DNA of 25,734 nucleotides from Devosia equisanguinis (GCA_945888565.1 CAMDAL010000008.1:1-25734), one strand, 5' to 3'; positions 14,755-22,024 are shown, numbered from the stretch's first letter. Translations and numbers: made by a program. Notes: generated by a model not told the origin, from the letters alone.

Positions 14755-15627
14755 ATGGGCGTATTCTTCTTCGGCATGGGCTATTCCTCGCGCGCCACAG
14801 CCCGCGCGATCCACCAGTTGCACGACCCCGATATCCCGATCGCCGGCACCACGCGCTCGGCCGAGGGCGCCGAGGGCTCCGCCGACACCTCGTACCGCAT
14901 GCACGTCTTCGACGGCAAAGTCCCCGGCCCGACGCTGGGCGAGGACCTGCGGGCAGCCACCCACGTCATCCTGTCGATCCCGCCCGACGAGCTGGGCGAC
15001 GCGGCGCTCAACCTGCACCGCGCCGATCTCGATGCGGCGCAGAACCTGCAATGGATCGGCTACTTCTCAACCGTCGGCGTCTACGGCGATTTCGGTGGCG
15101 AGTGGATCGACGAAACGGCCCCGACCCGACCGCTCAACCTCCGCTCGAAGCAGCGCGTTGTGGCCGAACAGGCCTGGCGCGACTATGCCGAGGCGCGCGG
15201 CGTGCCGCTGTTCATCGAACGCCTGGCCGGTATCTACGGCCCCGGCCGTTCCGCCTTCGACAAGCTGCGCGAGGGCACCGCCCGCCGCATCGTCAAGCCG
15301 GGCCAGGTGTTCAACCGCATCCATGTCGAGGATATCGGCCGCATCACTGCGCTCGCCGCCATCGGCAGGCTCGCCGGCACCTACAACCTCGCCGATACCG
15401 AACCGGCCCCGCCGCAGGACCTCGTCACCTACGCCGCCGAAAAAATGGGCGTCGCGCCGCCGCCCGAAATGCCGTTCGAAACCGCCACGATGACCGAAAT
15501 GGCGCGCAGCTTCTACTCGGACAACAAGCGCGTTTCCTCGAAGCGCATCCTCGAAGCCCTCGGCACATCGCTGCAGTATCCGACCTATCGCGATGGCCTC
15601 GACGCCATCTGGGAGAGCCACGCATGA
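14755..15627 (+). CDS. Atypical SDR, NAD(P)-dependent epimerase-like protein (YeeZ-like)
   Basis: The 290-residue protein begins MGVFFFGMGYSSRATARAI, a glycine-rich nucleotide-binding loop of Rossmann type (GMGYSSRA, 7-14). YFSTVGVYGDFGGEWIDET near 102-120 and ERLAGIYGPGRSAFDKLR near 157-174 are the extended-SDR sequence blocks; the RIHVEDI block marks the substrate side. It resembles E. coli YeeZ and relatives, whose substrates are unknown. ATG 14755 has AAGAG at 14741-14745; longer frames run back through queG. The gene follows queG by 17 bases and overlaps the acetyltransferase start (ATGA), so queG, this gene and the acetyltransferase are probably one transcript. Confidence 0.85.
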   Translation: MGVFFFGMGYSSRATARAIHQLHDPDIPIAGTTRSAEGAEGSADTSYRMHVFDGKVPGPTLGEDLRAATHVILSIPPDELGDAALNLHRADLDAAQNLQWIGYFSTVGVYGDFGGEWIDETAPTRPLNLRSKQRVVAEQAWRDYAEARGVPLFIERLAGIYGPGRSAFDKLREGTARRIVKPGQVFNRIHVEDIGRITALAAIGRLAGTYNLADTEPAPPQDLVTYAAEKMGVAPPPEMPFETATMTEMARSFYSDNKRVSSKRILEALGTSLQYPTYRDGLDAIWESHA

Positions 15628-16277
15628 CCGTTTCCCCCGCACTCGGCCGCCCCCGGCGCACCGTGCTCGAAGGCCGCTACGTCCGGCTCGAACCGATTGG
15701 CCCCGAGCATGCCTCGGACCTTTGGGCCGCCTCCTCCGATCCCGGCGCGGCGGAGCGCTACCGCTACCTGTTCAGCCACGCCCCCGCCGCGCTGGCCGAA
15801 GTGGAGGCGCGCATCCACCAGTCGCTCGGCGAGGACGACCCGCTCGCCTTCGCGGTCGTCGACCGCGCCACCGGCCGGGCCGGCGGCCAGCAGTCACTGA
15901 TGCGGATCGTGCCCGAGCATGGCGTCATCGAGATCGGCGCCATCTACTGGGGTCCGGACGTCGCCCGCACCCGGCTCGCCACCGAGGCGCTCTACCTGTT
16001 CGCGAAGCATAGCTTCGAGGATCTTGGCTATCGCCGCTTCGAGTGGAAGTGCAACAACGATAACGCCCCGTCGAAGCGTGCCGCCGAACGCTTCGGCTTC
16101 AGCTTCGAGGGCGTCTTCCGCCAGCACATGATCATCAAGGGCGAGAACCGCGACACCGCCTGGTTCTCGATGCTCAACGGCGAATGGCCGACCCGCAAGG
16201 CCGGCTTCCTGCGCTGGCTAGACGCAGAAAACTTCGACGCCGAGGGCAACCAGAAGACACCGCTCAGCGTCCGCTAG
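15624..16277 (+). CDS. GNAT family N-acetyltransferase, RimJ/RimL type
   Basis: The 217-residue protein opens with LEGRYVRLEPIGPEHASDLW, the usual start of RimJ/RimL-type GNATs, and has the acetyl-CoA loop region ARTRLATEALYLFAKHSFEDLGYRRFEWKCNNDN followed by SKRAAERFGFSFEGVFRQH (about 115-170). The canonical R/Q-x-x-G-x-G/A loop is replaced by R-T-R-L-A-T, a common variant in this subfamily. It probably acetylates an amine or protein N-terminus; the substrate is unknown. Its ATG overlaps the SDR stop. Its TAG lies within CTAG, shared with the stop of the convergent hydrolase gene. Confidence 0.9.
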   Translation: MTVSPALGRPRRTVLEGRYVRLEPIGPEHASDLWAASSDPGAAERYRYLFSHAPAALAEVEARIHQSLGEDDPLAFAVVDRATGRAGGQQSLMRIVPEHGVIEIGAIYWGPDVARTRLATEALYLFAKHSFEDLGYRRFEWKCNNDNAPSKRAAERFGFSFEGVFRQHMIIKGENRDTAWFSMLNGEWPTRKAGFLRWLDAENFDAEGNQKTPLSVR

Positions 16278-17077
16278 AGCGCCAGAGCCAGTTGCTCGGG
16301 CGGCACTTCCAAGGCGCGCCTCACCGCCGCCTTAAGCAGTTCGAGGTCCTCCGGACGGCTCAGCCGGTGGTCGCCATCGGGTATGAGCGTCACCGTCACA
16401 GGATCGACGAGCAGGTGCTGGACCAGCCGCATGGCGTGTTCGCGCGGGACATCCTTGTCCCTGCCGCCCTGCAGGATGGTGACCGGCGCGCCGACATCGA
16501 CACCCTTGCCGAACAGCAGGTGCTTCCTGCCATCCTCGATCAGTGCAGCGGTGATCGGATAGGGCTCGTCGGAATACTCCGAGGGCCGGTCGACGCGCCC
16601 CGCCTGCTCCAGCGCCTTCAGCTGCTTCTTCGAGAAACCCTTGAGCATCAGCTCCTCGGTCATGTCGACCGCCGGGGCGATCAACACCACGTGCCTCAGC
16701 CGCTCACCAAGCCCCCGCCGGCCGAGCTCCCGAGCCAGCAGCAGCGCGATCCAGCCGCCCATCGACGAGCCGACCACCACCTGCGGCCCGTGCGTAGTGG
16801 CGAAGACTGCCAACGCCTCCTCGAGCCAGCGCGAGATCGTGCCGTCGAGAAAATCGCCGCCCGATAGTCCGTGGCCGGAATAGTCGAAGCGGGTCACCGC
16901 GGCCCCGGTTTGCGCCCCGAGTTCGTCGAGCGCCCCGGCCTTGGCGCCGGTCATGTCTGAGCGAAAGCCGCCCAGCCAGACTACGCCGGGTGCCGTTCCG
17001 TCGCGGCGCAGCATGGCGATCCGGCGCGCGCCGGCGCCTTCACCGACCTCGATGAACTGCAGCTGGGCGTCGGGCAT
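16274..17077 (-). CDS. Alpha/beta hydrolase
   Basis: The approximately 267-residue protein has the full triad: nucleophile S105 in GSSMGG, Asp in GGRDKDVP (about 206) and His in PDGDHRLS (about 236). The oxyanion region GVVWLGGFRSDM and DYSGHGLSGG are typical of short alphaproteobacterial serine hydrolases that resemble the ABHD10 group; the ABHD10 link is from memory. No signal peptide is present, so it is probably cytosolic; the substrate is unknown. ATG 17077 was chosen because GGAG lies nine bases upstream; an in-frame start at 17122 would add 15 residues unlike the family. It is divergent from infC and converges on the GNAT gene with a shared CTAG stop. Confidence 0.88.
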   Translation of the reverse strand: MPDAQLQFIEVGEGAGARRIAMLRRDGTAPGVVWLGGFRSDMTGAKAGALDELGAQTGAAVTRFDYSGHGLSGGDFLDGTISRWLEEALAVFATTHGPQVVVGSSMGGWIALLLARELGRRGLGERLRHVVLIAPAVDMTEELMLKGFSKKQLKALEQAGRVDRPSEYSDEPYPITAALIEDGRKHLLFGKGVDVGAPVTILQGGRDKDVPREHAMRLVQHLLVDPVTVTLIPDGDHRLSRPEDLELLKAAVRRALEVPPEQLALAL

Positions 17078-17188
17078 GCGGCAAGACTCCGTCGGTCGAT
17101 TGGCGCCCAGTTCTGCCCGCACGCGCGAATGTGTGCAACTGTTGGCAAGGTTCCGGCATTGCCGACTTAATTCTTAGCTGCTGCGGTG

Positions 17189-17217
17189 TTGACTTATGAC
17201 GCGCGCAGCATGATTTT
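17189..17217 (+). promoter_or_regulatory. Candidate housekeeping promoter of infC
   Basis: TTGACT (17189-17194) is five of six for a -35 and is followed after 17 bases by GATTTT (17212-17217), a weak -10. The arms TGCTGCG (17179-17185) and CGCAGCA (17204-17210) form an inverted repeat around the -35. The position, some 50 bases before the infC start codon, is sensible. The -10 is poor, so this is a candidate only. Confidence 0.35.
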
Positions 17218-17250
17218 AGCGCCGATTTCCCGCCGCTCCGGTAACAATCG

Positions 17251-17267
17251 AAGGATCGCCTGCCATT
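17251..17267 (+). promoter_or_regulatory. infC ribosome-binding site and ATT start codon
   Basis: AAGGA (17251-17255) is nine bases before ATT (17265-17267), an ideal distance, but 21 bases before the next in-frame ATG (17277), which is too far. The ATT frame gives an N-terminus MRRP..., matching how Rhizobiales IF3 proteins begin. An AUU start for infC is the classical device by which IF3 represses its own translation in E. coli. Confidence 0.82.
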
Positions 17268-17801
17268 CGTCGTCCAATGAGACCCGTTGCGCCCCAGAAG
17301 GATGGGCCGCAGTCCAATGAGGAAATCTCCTCTCCCGATGTTCAGCTGATCGATGGCGAAGGCGCCAATCGTGGCGTCGTGCGAACGCGTGACGCGATCG
17401 CCGAAGCGCAGGAGCAGGGCCTCGATCTGGTCATCATCTCCCCCAACTCGGTTCCGCCTGTCGCCAAGATCCTCGATCTCGGCCGCTTCAAGTTCGCCGC
17501 CCAGAAGAAGGCGAACGAAGCGCGCAAGAAGCAGAAGGTGATCGAGGTCAAGGAAATCCAGATGCGTCCGAATATCGACACGCACGATTACGAGACCAAG
17601 ATGAAGGCGGTGAACCGCTTTCTCGACGATGGCGACCGGGTGAAGGTGACGATGCGCTTCCGCGGTCGCGAAATGGCTCACCAGGACATCGGCATGCAGT
17701 TGTTGGTCAAGGTGCAGGCCGAGCTCGAGGAAAAGGCCAAGGTCGAATCCTCGCCCCGCTCCGAAGGCCGCCAGATGGTGATGGTCCTCGCCCCCAAGTA
17801 A
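17265..17801 (+). CDS. infC: Translation initiation factor IF-3
   Basis: The 178-residue protein, read from ATT 17265, has the N-terminal domain (about 12-80: DVQLIDGEGANRGVVRTRDAIAEAQEQGLDLVIISP, PPVAKILDLGRFKF), a lysine-rich linker helix (KKANEARKKQKVIEVKEIQMRP) and the C-terminal 30S-binding domain (about 95-178, HDYETKMKAVNRFLDDGDRVKVTMRFRGREM). IF3 binds the 30S subunit, prevents premature joining and checks the start codon-anticodon pair. The rare AUU start is normally discriminated against by IF3 itself, which gives negative feedback. The gene stands alone between a divergent hydrolase and a strong terminator; rpmI and rplT do not follow it here. Confidence 0.97.
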   Translation: MRRPMRPVAPQKDGPQSNEEISSPDVQLIDGEGANRGVVRTRDAIAEAQEQGLDLVIISPNSVPPVAKILDLGRFKFAAQKKANEARKKQKVIEVKEIQMRPNIDTHDYETKMKAVNRFLDDGDRVKVTMRFRGREMAHQDIGMQLLVKVQAELEEKAKVESSPRSEGRQMVMVLAPK

Positions 17802-17825
17802 GGGCGACGACATCGATATGAATGC

Positions 17826-17854
17826 AAGGGCGGCCGCAAGGCTGCCCTTTTGTT
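17826..17854 (+). terminator. Intrinsic terminator of infC
   Basis: AAGGGCGGCC (17826-17835), GCAA tetraloop, GGCTGCCCTT (17840-17849): a 10-bp stem with one G-T wobble and a GNRA loop, followed by TTGTTTT. This is a textbook intrinsic terminator 25 bases after the infC stop. It also lies just past the stop of the convergent small membrane-protein gene. Confidence 0.9.
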
Positions 17855-17857
17855 TTC

Positions 17858-18175
17858 TTAGCTGCCGAAGACCAACGTCAGCAGGGCCACCAAAGCCATG
17901 CCTGCGGCTATGCAAGCCACGCCGATGACAACCAGCTTCCTTTCGGTGCGAAATTTCTTGGTGACCCAGAAATATCCTTCGCGCTGCTGCTGCTTGTAGG
18001 CTCGCTCGAAGAAGGGCAGCCCCTTGTCCTCGGGAGGCACGCCGAACGCGCCGGGTCGGAGGGCCAGTCGAACCATCGCGACGGCTACGGTGACAAACCC
18101 GGCAACGACTGCCGCCATGGCTAGATAGGCGAGCACCATCGCGGGCCAGGGCAACTCCGCAATTACAACACTCAT
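17858..18175 (-). CDS. Small membrane protein of unknown function
   Basis: The 105-residue protein has two predicted membrane helices (about residues 12-34 and 82-103) joined by a charged, basic and proline-containing loop (GVPPEDKGLPFFERAYKQQQREGYFWVTKKFRTERK). No family was recognised. Its ATG (18175-18173) overlaps the stop of the LysR regulator gene (ATGA), so the two are coupled on the minus strand. The long frame that continues upstream to 18643 is a shadow of the LysR gene. The function is unknown; genetic coupling suggests it could be linked to the regulator's target process. Confidence 0.75.
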   Translation of the reverse strand: MSVVIAELPWPAMVLAYLAMAAVVAGFVTVAVAMVRLALRPGAFGVPPEDKGLPFFERAYKQQQREGYFWVTKKFRTERKLVVIGVACIAAGMALVALLTLVFGS

Positions 18176-19095
18176 GCCCGCCCCTCCCCGCGCTTGACCT
18201 GCGCCACATACCCATCCACCGAGTCCGGCACCTCGGCCTTCAGCCAATCCCTGAACAGCCGCACTTTGATGGGCATCCGCCGCCCCTCGGCGGCGATGAA
18301 CCAGTAGCCGACGTCCGCCGCTACCGCCACGTCGAACGGTCGCACCAGCCGCCCATCGCTCACCGCATCGGCCGACATCAGGTCGACCGTCATCAGCACG
18401 CCCTGCTCGGAAATCGCCGCATCGAAGGCCAGCGCCGGATCGTCGTAGCGCGGCCCCGCCACCGCGATCGGGGCGATGCCCGCCGCCGCGAACCACGGCT
18501 CCCAGGGCAGCATGCTCGCCGTATCGCGGATCAGCGGCAGGTGTCGCAGGTCTTCCGGCCGCCGCAGCGTCCCGGCCAGTGATGCCGCCACGACCGGCGA
18601 GTAGCGGTTGCCGCCGATCAACTCCGCCGTCACGCCCGCCCATTCCCCGCCGCCGAAGCGGATGCCGCAGTCGATGTCGGAGTGGGCCAGGTCGATCATC
18701 GTGCCGGTGACCACCAGCCGCGTTTCGATCTCAGGATGCAGCCGGTTGAACTTGGCGATGCGCCAGATCAGCCAGCGCGAGGCGAACACCGAACCCACCG
18801 TCAGCGTCAGCACATGCTCGTCGACCCCCTTGAGGCTGGCCACAGCGCCGGCCAGCGCGTTGAAGCCCTGCGTCAGTTGCGGTAGCACGGCGCGCAGCGC
18901 GTCGGTGGGTCGCAGCCCCTGTGGGGTGCGGTCGAACAGCTCGATCCCCAGCCGCTCCTCGGCCCGCCGCAGGTGCTGGCTGACCGCGCCGGGCGTGACG
19001 CCGAGCTCCTCCGCCGCCGGCGCCAGCGCCCCCCGCCGCGCCACGATCTCGATGGCGCGAATGGCGTTGAGCGGGATGGGAAAGGGCGATGCCAT
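18172..19095 (-). CDS. LysR-type transcriptional regulator (GcvA-like)
   Basis: This 307-residue protein has an N-terminal winged helix-turn-helix (about 9-66: LNAIRAIEIVARRGALAPAAEELGVTPGAVSQHLRRAEERLG, then LFDRTPQGLRPT) and a C-terminal effector-binding region of periplasmic-binding-protein type (about 92-300). The GAVSQHLRRAEE helix and the LFDR...G..LT block are diagnostic of LysR. GcvA-like members in rhizobia often lie beside the gene they control. Here the divergent gene is a 43-residue protein with a strong ribosome-binding site, separated by 96 bases; the downstream coupled gene encodes a small membrane protein. The ligand is unknown. Confidence 0.92.
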   Translation of the reverse strand: MASPFPIPLNAIRAIEIVARRGALAPAAEELGVTPGAVSQHLRRAEERLGIELFDRTPQGLRPTDALRAVLPQLTQGFNALAGAVASLKGVDEHVLTLTVGSVFASRWLIWRIAKFNRLHPEIETRLVVTGTMIDLAHSDIDCGIRFGGGEWAGVTAELIGGNRYSPVVAASLAGTLRRPEDLRHLPLIRDTASMLPWEPWFAAAGIAPIAVAGPRYDDPALAFDAAISEQGVLMTVDLMSADAVSDGRLVRPFDVAVAADVGYWFIAAEGRRMPIKVRLFRDWLKAEVPDSVDGYVAQVKRGEGRA

Positions 19096-19191
19096 GGAGA
19101 TTATCTACACCGCACCCGAGGTCTTGTCGATTGGCTCCGCACCGCATCGGGGCCATATCACCCTCACAGGCAGCGACAAGGAGGCTTCGCC

Positions 19192-19323
19192 ATGTACATA
19201 ATCTTCACACGGATCCGCGCCCTGCTCACCGGGCTCTTCGACGAGGCATGCCCCGCCGACCCGGTCAGCCGGATGAGTTCGCGCGAGCTGGCAGACCTGC
19301 CGGTCCACCACCCGAATTGCTGA
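19192..19323 (+). CDS. 43-residue protein, DUF1127-like in its C-terminal part
   Basis: ATG 19192 is preceded by a perfect AAGGAGG (19178-19184) at seven bases. The product has a hydrophobic amphipathic start (MYIIFTRIRALLTGLFDEA) and ends with VSRMSSRELADLPVHHPNC. The S-x-RELADL pattern recalls the C-terminal block of DUF1127 proteins (small Arg-rich proteins that bind RNA or regulators), but the usual Trp/Arg-rich N-terminus is missing. It lies divergent from the LysR gene. The strong ribosome-binding site and position argue that it is a real gene; the family link is tentative. Confidence 0.65.
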   Translation: MYIIFTRIRALLTGLFDEACPADPVSRMSSRELADLPVHHPNC

Positions 19324-19330
19324 GCTCGCC

Positions 19331-20446
19331 TCAGGGCAGCGGCGCGGTCTGCCACAGGGTGACCCGGATGCCGCCATGCAGCACCGGGGCACCGGGTTTT
19401 TCGAACCTGAGCCCAGTGGCCTTGGCCAGTTCGGCGTCGGCGGTGATGATCCCGACCCGCCAGCCGGAAAACCGCTGCTTCAGCGCATCGCCCAACCGCC
19501 GGTGCAGCAGCAACAGCGGCCCCTTGTGGCCGATGCGCGCGCCATAGGGCGGGTTGACGATCACCAGCCCCGGCGGCCCTTCCGGACGCTCCAGGTCCTC
19601 TACCGGCCGCTCCTCGAAGCGCACCAGGTCCGTCACGCCGGCCCGCGCCGCGTTCTCGCCCGCCATGCGGATAGCGCCGGCGTCCCGGTCGCTGCCGAAG
19701 AAGCGCAGTTCCGTCGCCGCCGACCCCGTCCCCGCCTTCAGCGCCGCCCACGCCGCGGCGTCGAACGTCGTCAGCTGCTCGAAGGCGAAGCTCCGCGTCC
19801 GCCCCGGCTTCAGCCCGGTGGCGATCTCGGCCGCTTCGATCACGAAGGTGCCCGAGCCGCACATCGGGTCGAGCACCGGCTCGGTGCCACGATAGCCGCA
19901 CTGGCGCAGGAACATCGCCGCCATGGTCTCGCGCATCGGGGCGCGCGCCACCGCTTCCTTGTGGCCGCGCTTGTGCAGCGACTCGCCCGTCGTATCGATC
20001 GAGAGGGTGACGAGGTCGTCCTCGATCCGCGCCAGCACCCGCACCGCGGCGTCGTCGGCGATCGTGGCGCCGAACTCCTCGCGGATCGCTGTGGCGACCC
20101 GCTGCGCCGCAGCGCCATCGTGATAGATCTTCGACTTGCGGCAGGTGGCCTCGACGCTCACCGGCACACCGGGCGTGAGGAACTCGCCCCAGGCCACCTT
20201 GCGCGAGCGCTTGTCGAGCTGCGCCAGGTGCATGGCCCGAAACGACCCGATCCGCGCCAGCACGCGCGTGGCACCGCGCAGTTCGATATTGGCGCGCCAG
20301 ACCTCGGGCCAGCCCCCCATGAACGCCACGCCGCCCTCGACCACCCTCGCGTCAAAGCCTGCGGCGCGTGCCTCCTCGCCGAGCGGCGCTTCGAGGCCGG
20401 GCGTTGCCACGAGGAAGATTTCGAACTGGGCGGCCGTGTCGGTCAT
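19331..20446 (-). CDS. RlmL-like SAM-dependent RNA methyltransferase (THUMP domain)
   Basis: The 371-residue protein has an N-terminal THUMP-type RNA-binding region (about 8-155, FEIFLVATPGLEAPLGEEA...) and a Rossmann-fold methyltransferase domain with motif I DPMCGSGTF (193-201) and catalytic motif IV NPPYGARIG (298-306). This is COG0116 (RlmL/TrmG-like N2-guanine methyltransferases). It corresponds to the N-terminal RlmL module of E. coli RlmKL; the RlmK half is absent. The likely target is a guanine in 23S rRNA or tRNA, the exact position unknown. Its stop is eight bases past the convergent small gene. A 30-base tandem repeat lies upstream of its start. Confidence 0.9.
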   Translation of the reverse strand: MTDTAAQFEIFLVATPGLEAPLGEEARAAGFDARVVEGGVAFMGGWPEVWRANIELRGATRVLARIGSFRAMHLAQLDKRSRKVAWGEFLTPGVPVSVEATCRKSKIYHDGAAAQRVATAIREEFGATIADDAAVRVLARIEDDLVTLSIDTTGESLHKRGHKEAVARAPMRETMAAMFLRQCGYRGTEPVLDPMCGSGTFVIEAAEIATGLKPGRTRSFAFEQLTTFDAAAWAALKAGTGSAATELRFFGSDRDAGAIRMAGENAARAGVTDLVRFEERPVEDLERPEGPPGLVIVNPPYGARIGHKGPLLLLHRRLGDALKQRFSGWRVGIITADAELAKATGLRFEKPGAPVLHGGIRVTLWQTAPLP

Positions 20447-20464
20447 ACCCAGCCGCTAGCACGG

Positions 20465-20520
20465 CCACGCGTCGCGGGCCAACTGAAAGGCGTCCCACGC
20501 GTCGCGGGACAACCCAAAGG
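20465..20520. repeat. Tandem 26-base repeat (30-base period)
   Basis: CCACGCGTCGCGGGCCAACT... (20465-20490) recurs as CCACGCGTCGCGGGACAACC... (20495-20520), 26 bases with three mismatches, separated by four bases. Both copies end in AAAGG. The repeat lies between the receiver-domain stop and the RlmL-like start, in the probable leader of the methyltransferase gene. Only two units exist, so it is not a CRISPR. The function is unknown. Confidence 0.8.
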
Positions 20521-20528
20521 TCGTTGGT

Positions 20529-20906
20529 TCAGCTCTTGGCGATCAGGTCCTTCACCCGGCGCGCAAACGCATCCATCTGGAACGGCTTGGTCATCACATG
20601 CATGCCCTGTTCGAGGTGGCCGTGGTTCAGCACGGCGTTCTCGGCATAGCCGGTGATGAACAACACCTCCAGGCGCGGCCGGCTCACCCGTGCCGCATCG
20701 GCCACCTGGCGACCATTCATGCCGCCGGGCAGGCCGACATCGGTGATCAGCAGGCTGATGTCGCGCTGCGAGTTCAGCACCCGCATGGCCGAAGGCCCAT
20801 CCTCGGCCTCGATCACCGCATAGCCGAGCTCCTCGAGTTGCTCGACCGCCAGCATCCGCACCAGCGGCTCGTCGTCGACCAGCAGGATGGTCTCGCCCCC
20901 CTCGGC
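20529..20906 (-). CDS. Receiver domain cut off from the hybrid kinase by an in-frame TGA
   Basis: The 125 codons after the kinase TGA, in the same frame, encode a complete CheY-type receiver: acidic pocket in ILLVDDEP, phospho-acceptor Asp in LLITDVGLPGG, Thr in FITGYAE and Lys in MTKPF. No ATG, GTG or TTG precedes ILLVDDEP; the first possible start is a GTG at 20861, which would drop the acidic pocket. So the receiver can only be made in full by readthrough of the TGA (20909-20907) or reinitiation at a non-standard codon. In related hybrid kinases this linker often reads ...RAEGGET, so a CGA-to-TGA change is a simple explanation. It could be a decayed part, or a sequencing error. Confidence 0.7.
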   Translation of the reverse strand, partial: AEGGETILLVDDEPLVRMLAVEQLEELGYAVIEAEDGPSAMRVLNSQRDISLLITDVGLPGGMNGRQVADAARVSRPRLEVLFITGYAENAVLNHGHLEQGMHVMTKPFQMDAFARRVKDLIAKS

Positions 20907-21989
20907 TCACGGCGCGTCGTTGACGGCCTGCAGCGCCTCGTCCTCCGCTGCCGTCTCGCCGGCATGGCGGGGCAGGTAGATGCACACCATCGATCCCTTG
21001 CCGATCTCGGAATAGATGCGCGCCGCGCCACCCGATTGCCCGGCAAAGCCATAGACCATCGACAGGCCCAGCCCCGTTCCCTGCCCGATCGGCTTGGTGG
21101 TGAAGAACGGGTCGAAGGCCCGCGCGATCACGTCGGGGTCCATGCCGGTGCCGCTGTCGGACACGCAGAGCGATACATATTGCCCCGGTTGGAGCCCGCG
21201 CTGCCGGGCCGCTCGCTCGTCCATCCAGCGGTTGGAGGTCTCGATCGTCAGCTTGCCGCCATCGGGCATCGCATCGCGGGCATTGATGCACAGGTTGAGC
21301 AGCGCGTTCTCCAACTGGCCAGGGTCGACGAATGTCGTCCACAGCCCCGCCGCACCAGCCGTCTCCACCTCGATCTCCGGCCCGACGCTGCGCACCACGA
21401 GGTCGAGCATGCCGTTGACCAGCGCGTTGATGTTGACCGGTCGCGGATCGAGCGTCTGGCGGCGCGAGAAAGCCAGCAGCCGCTGCGTCAGCCCGGCGGC
21501 ACGCTTCGCCGCGCCCATGGCGCCGTTCAGGTAGCGGTCGATCTCGCCGACCCGCCCCTGCGCAATGCGCGTCGACATCACCTCGAGGCTGCCTGAAATG
21601 CCGGCAAGGATGTTGTTGAAGTCATGCGCCAGCCCGCCGGTCAGCTGCCCGACGGCCTCCATCTTCTGGCTCTGCCGCAAGGTCTCCTCGGCCGCCATCA
21701 GTTCGGTGGTCCGCTCCTTCACCTGCTCCTCGAGTTCGGCGTTGAGCGTCGCCAGTTCGGCGGCCTGCCGGCGGGCACTCTCGATATCGGTGTTCGTGCC
21801 GATCCAGCGCAGGATCGCACCGTCGGCGCCGCGCACCGGCACCGACCGCACCAGAAACCAGCGGTAGCTGCCATCGGCCCGCCTGATCCGGAACTCGGTC
21901 TCGTAGACCTCGCCCCGGTGCAGCGCGAGTGTCCATCGCGCGGCCGCATCCGGCAGGTCCTCGGGAGCCAGCGCCCCGGCTTTGCTCAA
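20907..21989 (-). CDS. PAS-containing sensor histidine kinase, N-terminally truncated, formerly hybrid
   Basis: About 360 residues. The order is: C-terminal half of a PAS domain (EDLPDAAARWTLALHRGE to RWIGTNTDIE, about 9-70), a coiled coil (about 72-110), HisKA with H122 in AHDFNNILAG, and an ATPase domain with N box NLCINARDAM (232-241), G1 DSGTGMD (278-284), F box DPFFTTK and G2 GQGTGLGL (302-309). All catalytic motifs are intact. There is no ATG before the PAS half; TTG 21989 is the best start but has no Shine-Dalgarno. The first half of the PAS fold is missing and the gene abuts the MFS stop 35 bases upstream. The protein ends at TGA 20907, just before an in-frame receiver. It may be a decaying gene. 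Confidence 0.8.
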   Translation of the reverse strand: MSKAGALAPEDLPDAAARWTLALHRGEVYETEFRIRRADGSYRWFLVRSVPVRGADGAILRWIGTNTDIESARRQAAELATLNAELEEQVKERTTELMAAEETLRQSQKMEAVGQLTGGLAHDFNNILAGISGSLEVMSTRIAQGRVGEIDRYLNGAMGAAKRAAGLTQRLLAFSRRQTLDPRPVNINALVNGMLDLVVRSVGPEIEVETAGAAGLWTTFVDPGQLENALLNLCINARDAMPDGGKLTIETSNRWMDERAARQRGLQPGQYVSLCVSDSGTGMDPDVIARAFDPFFTTKPIGQGTGLGLSMVYGFAGQSGGAARIYSEIGKGSMVCIYLPRHAGETAAEDEALQAVNDAP

Positions 21990-22024
21990 ACGGCTATAGC
22001 GCGGCAGCGGGCATTTGGTTGCAC

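Noticed and set aside
17277..17279. ATG 17277 as the infC start
   Set aside because: The ribosome-binding site is 21 bases away, whereas ATT 17265 is nine bases away and restores the usual IF3 N-terminus.
19096..19191. LysR binding box in the divergent gap
   Set aside because: T-N11-A patterns are too loose; no clear inverted repeat was visible, so no site is claimed.
20465..20520. CRISPR-like repeat
   Set aside because: Only two units with a four-base gap; no spacers of useful length and no cas genes.
20598..21596. Plus-strand open frame of 332 codons opposite the kinase
   Set aside because: The opposite strand has all histidine-kinase motifs; the plus frame is His/Arg-rich without any recognisable fold.
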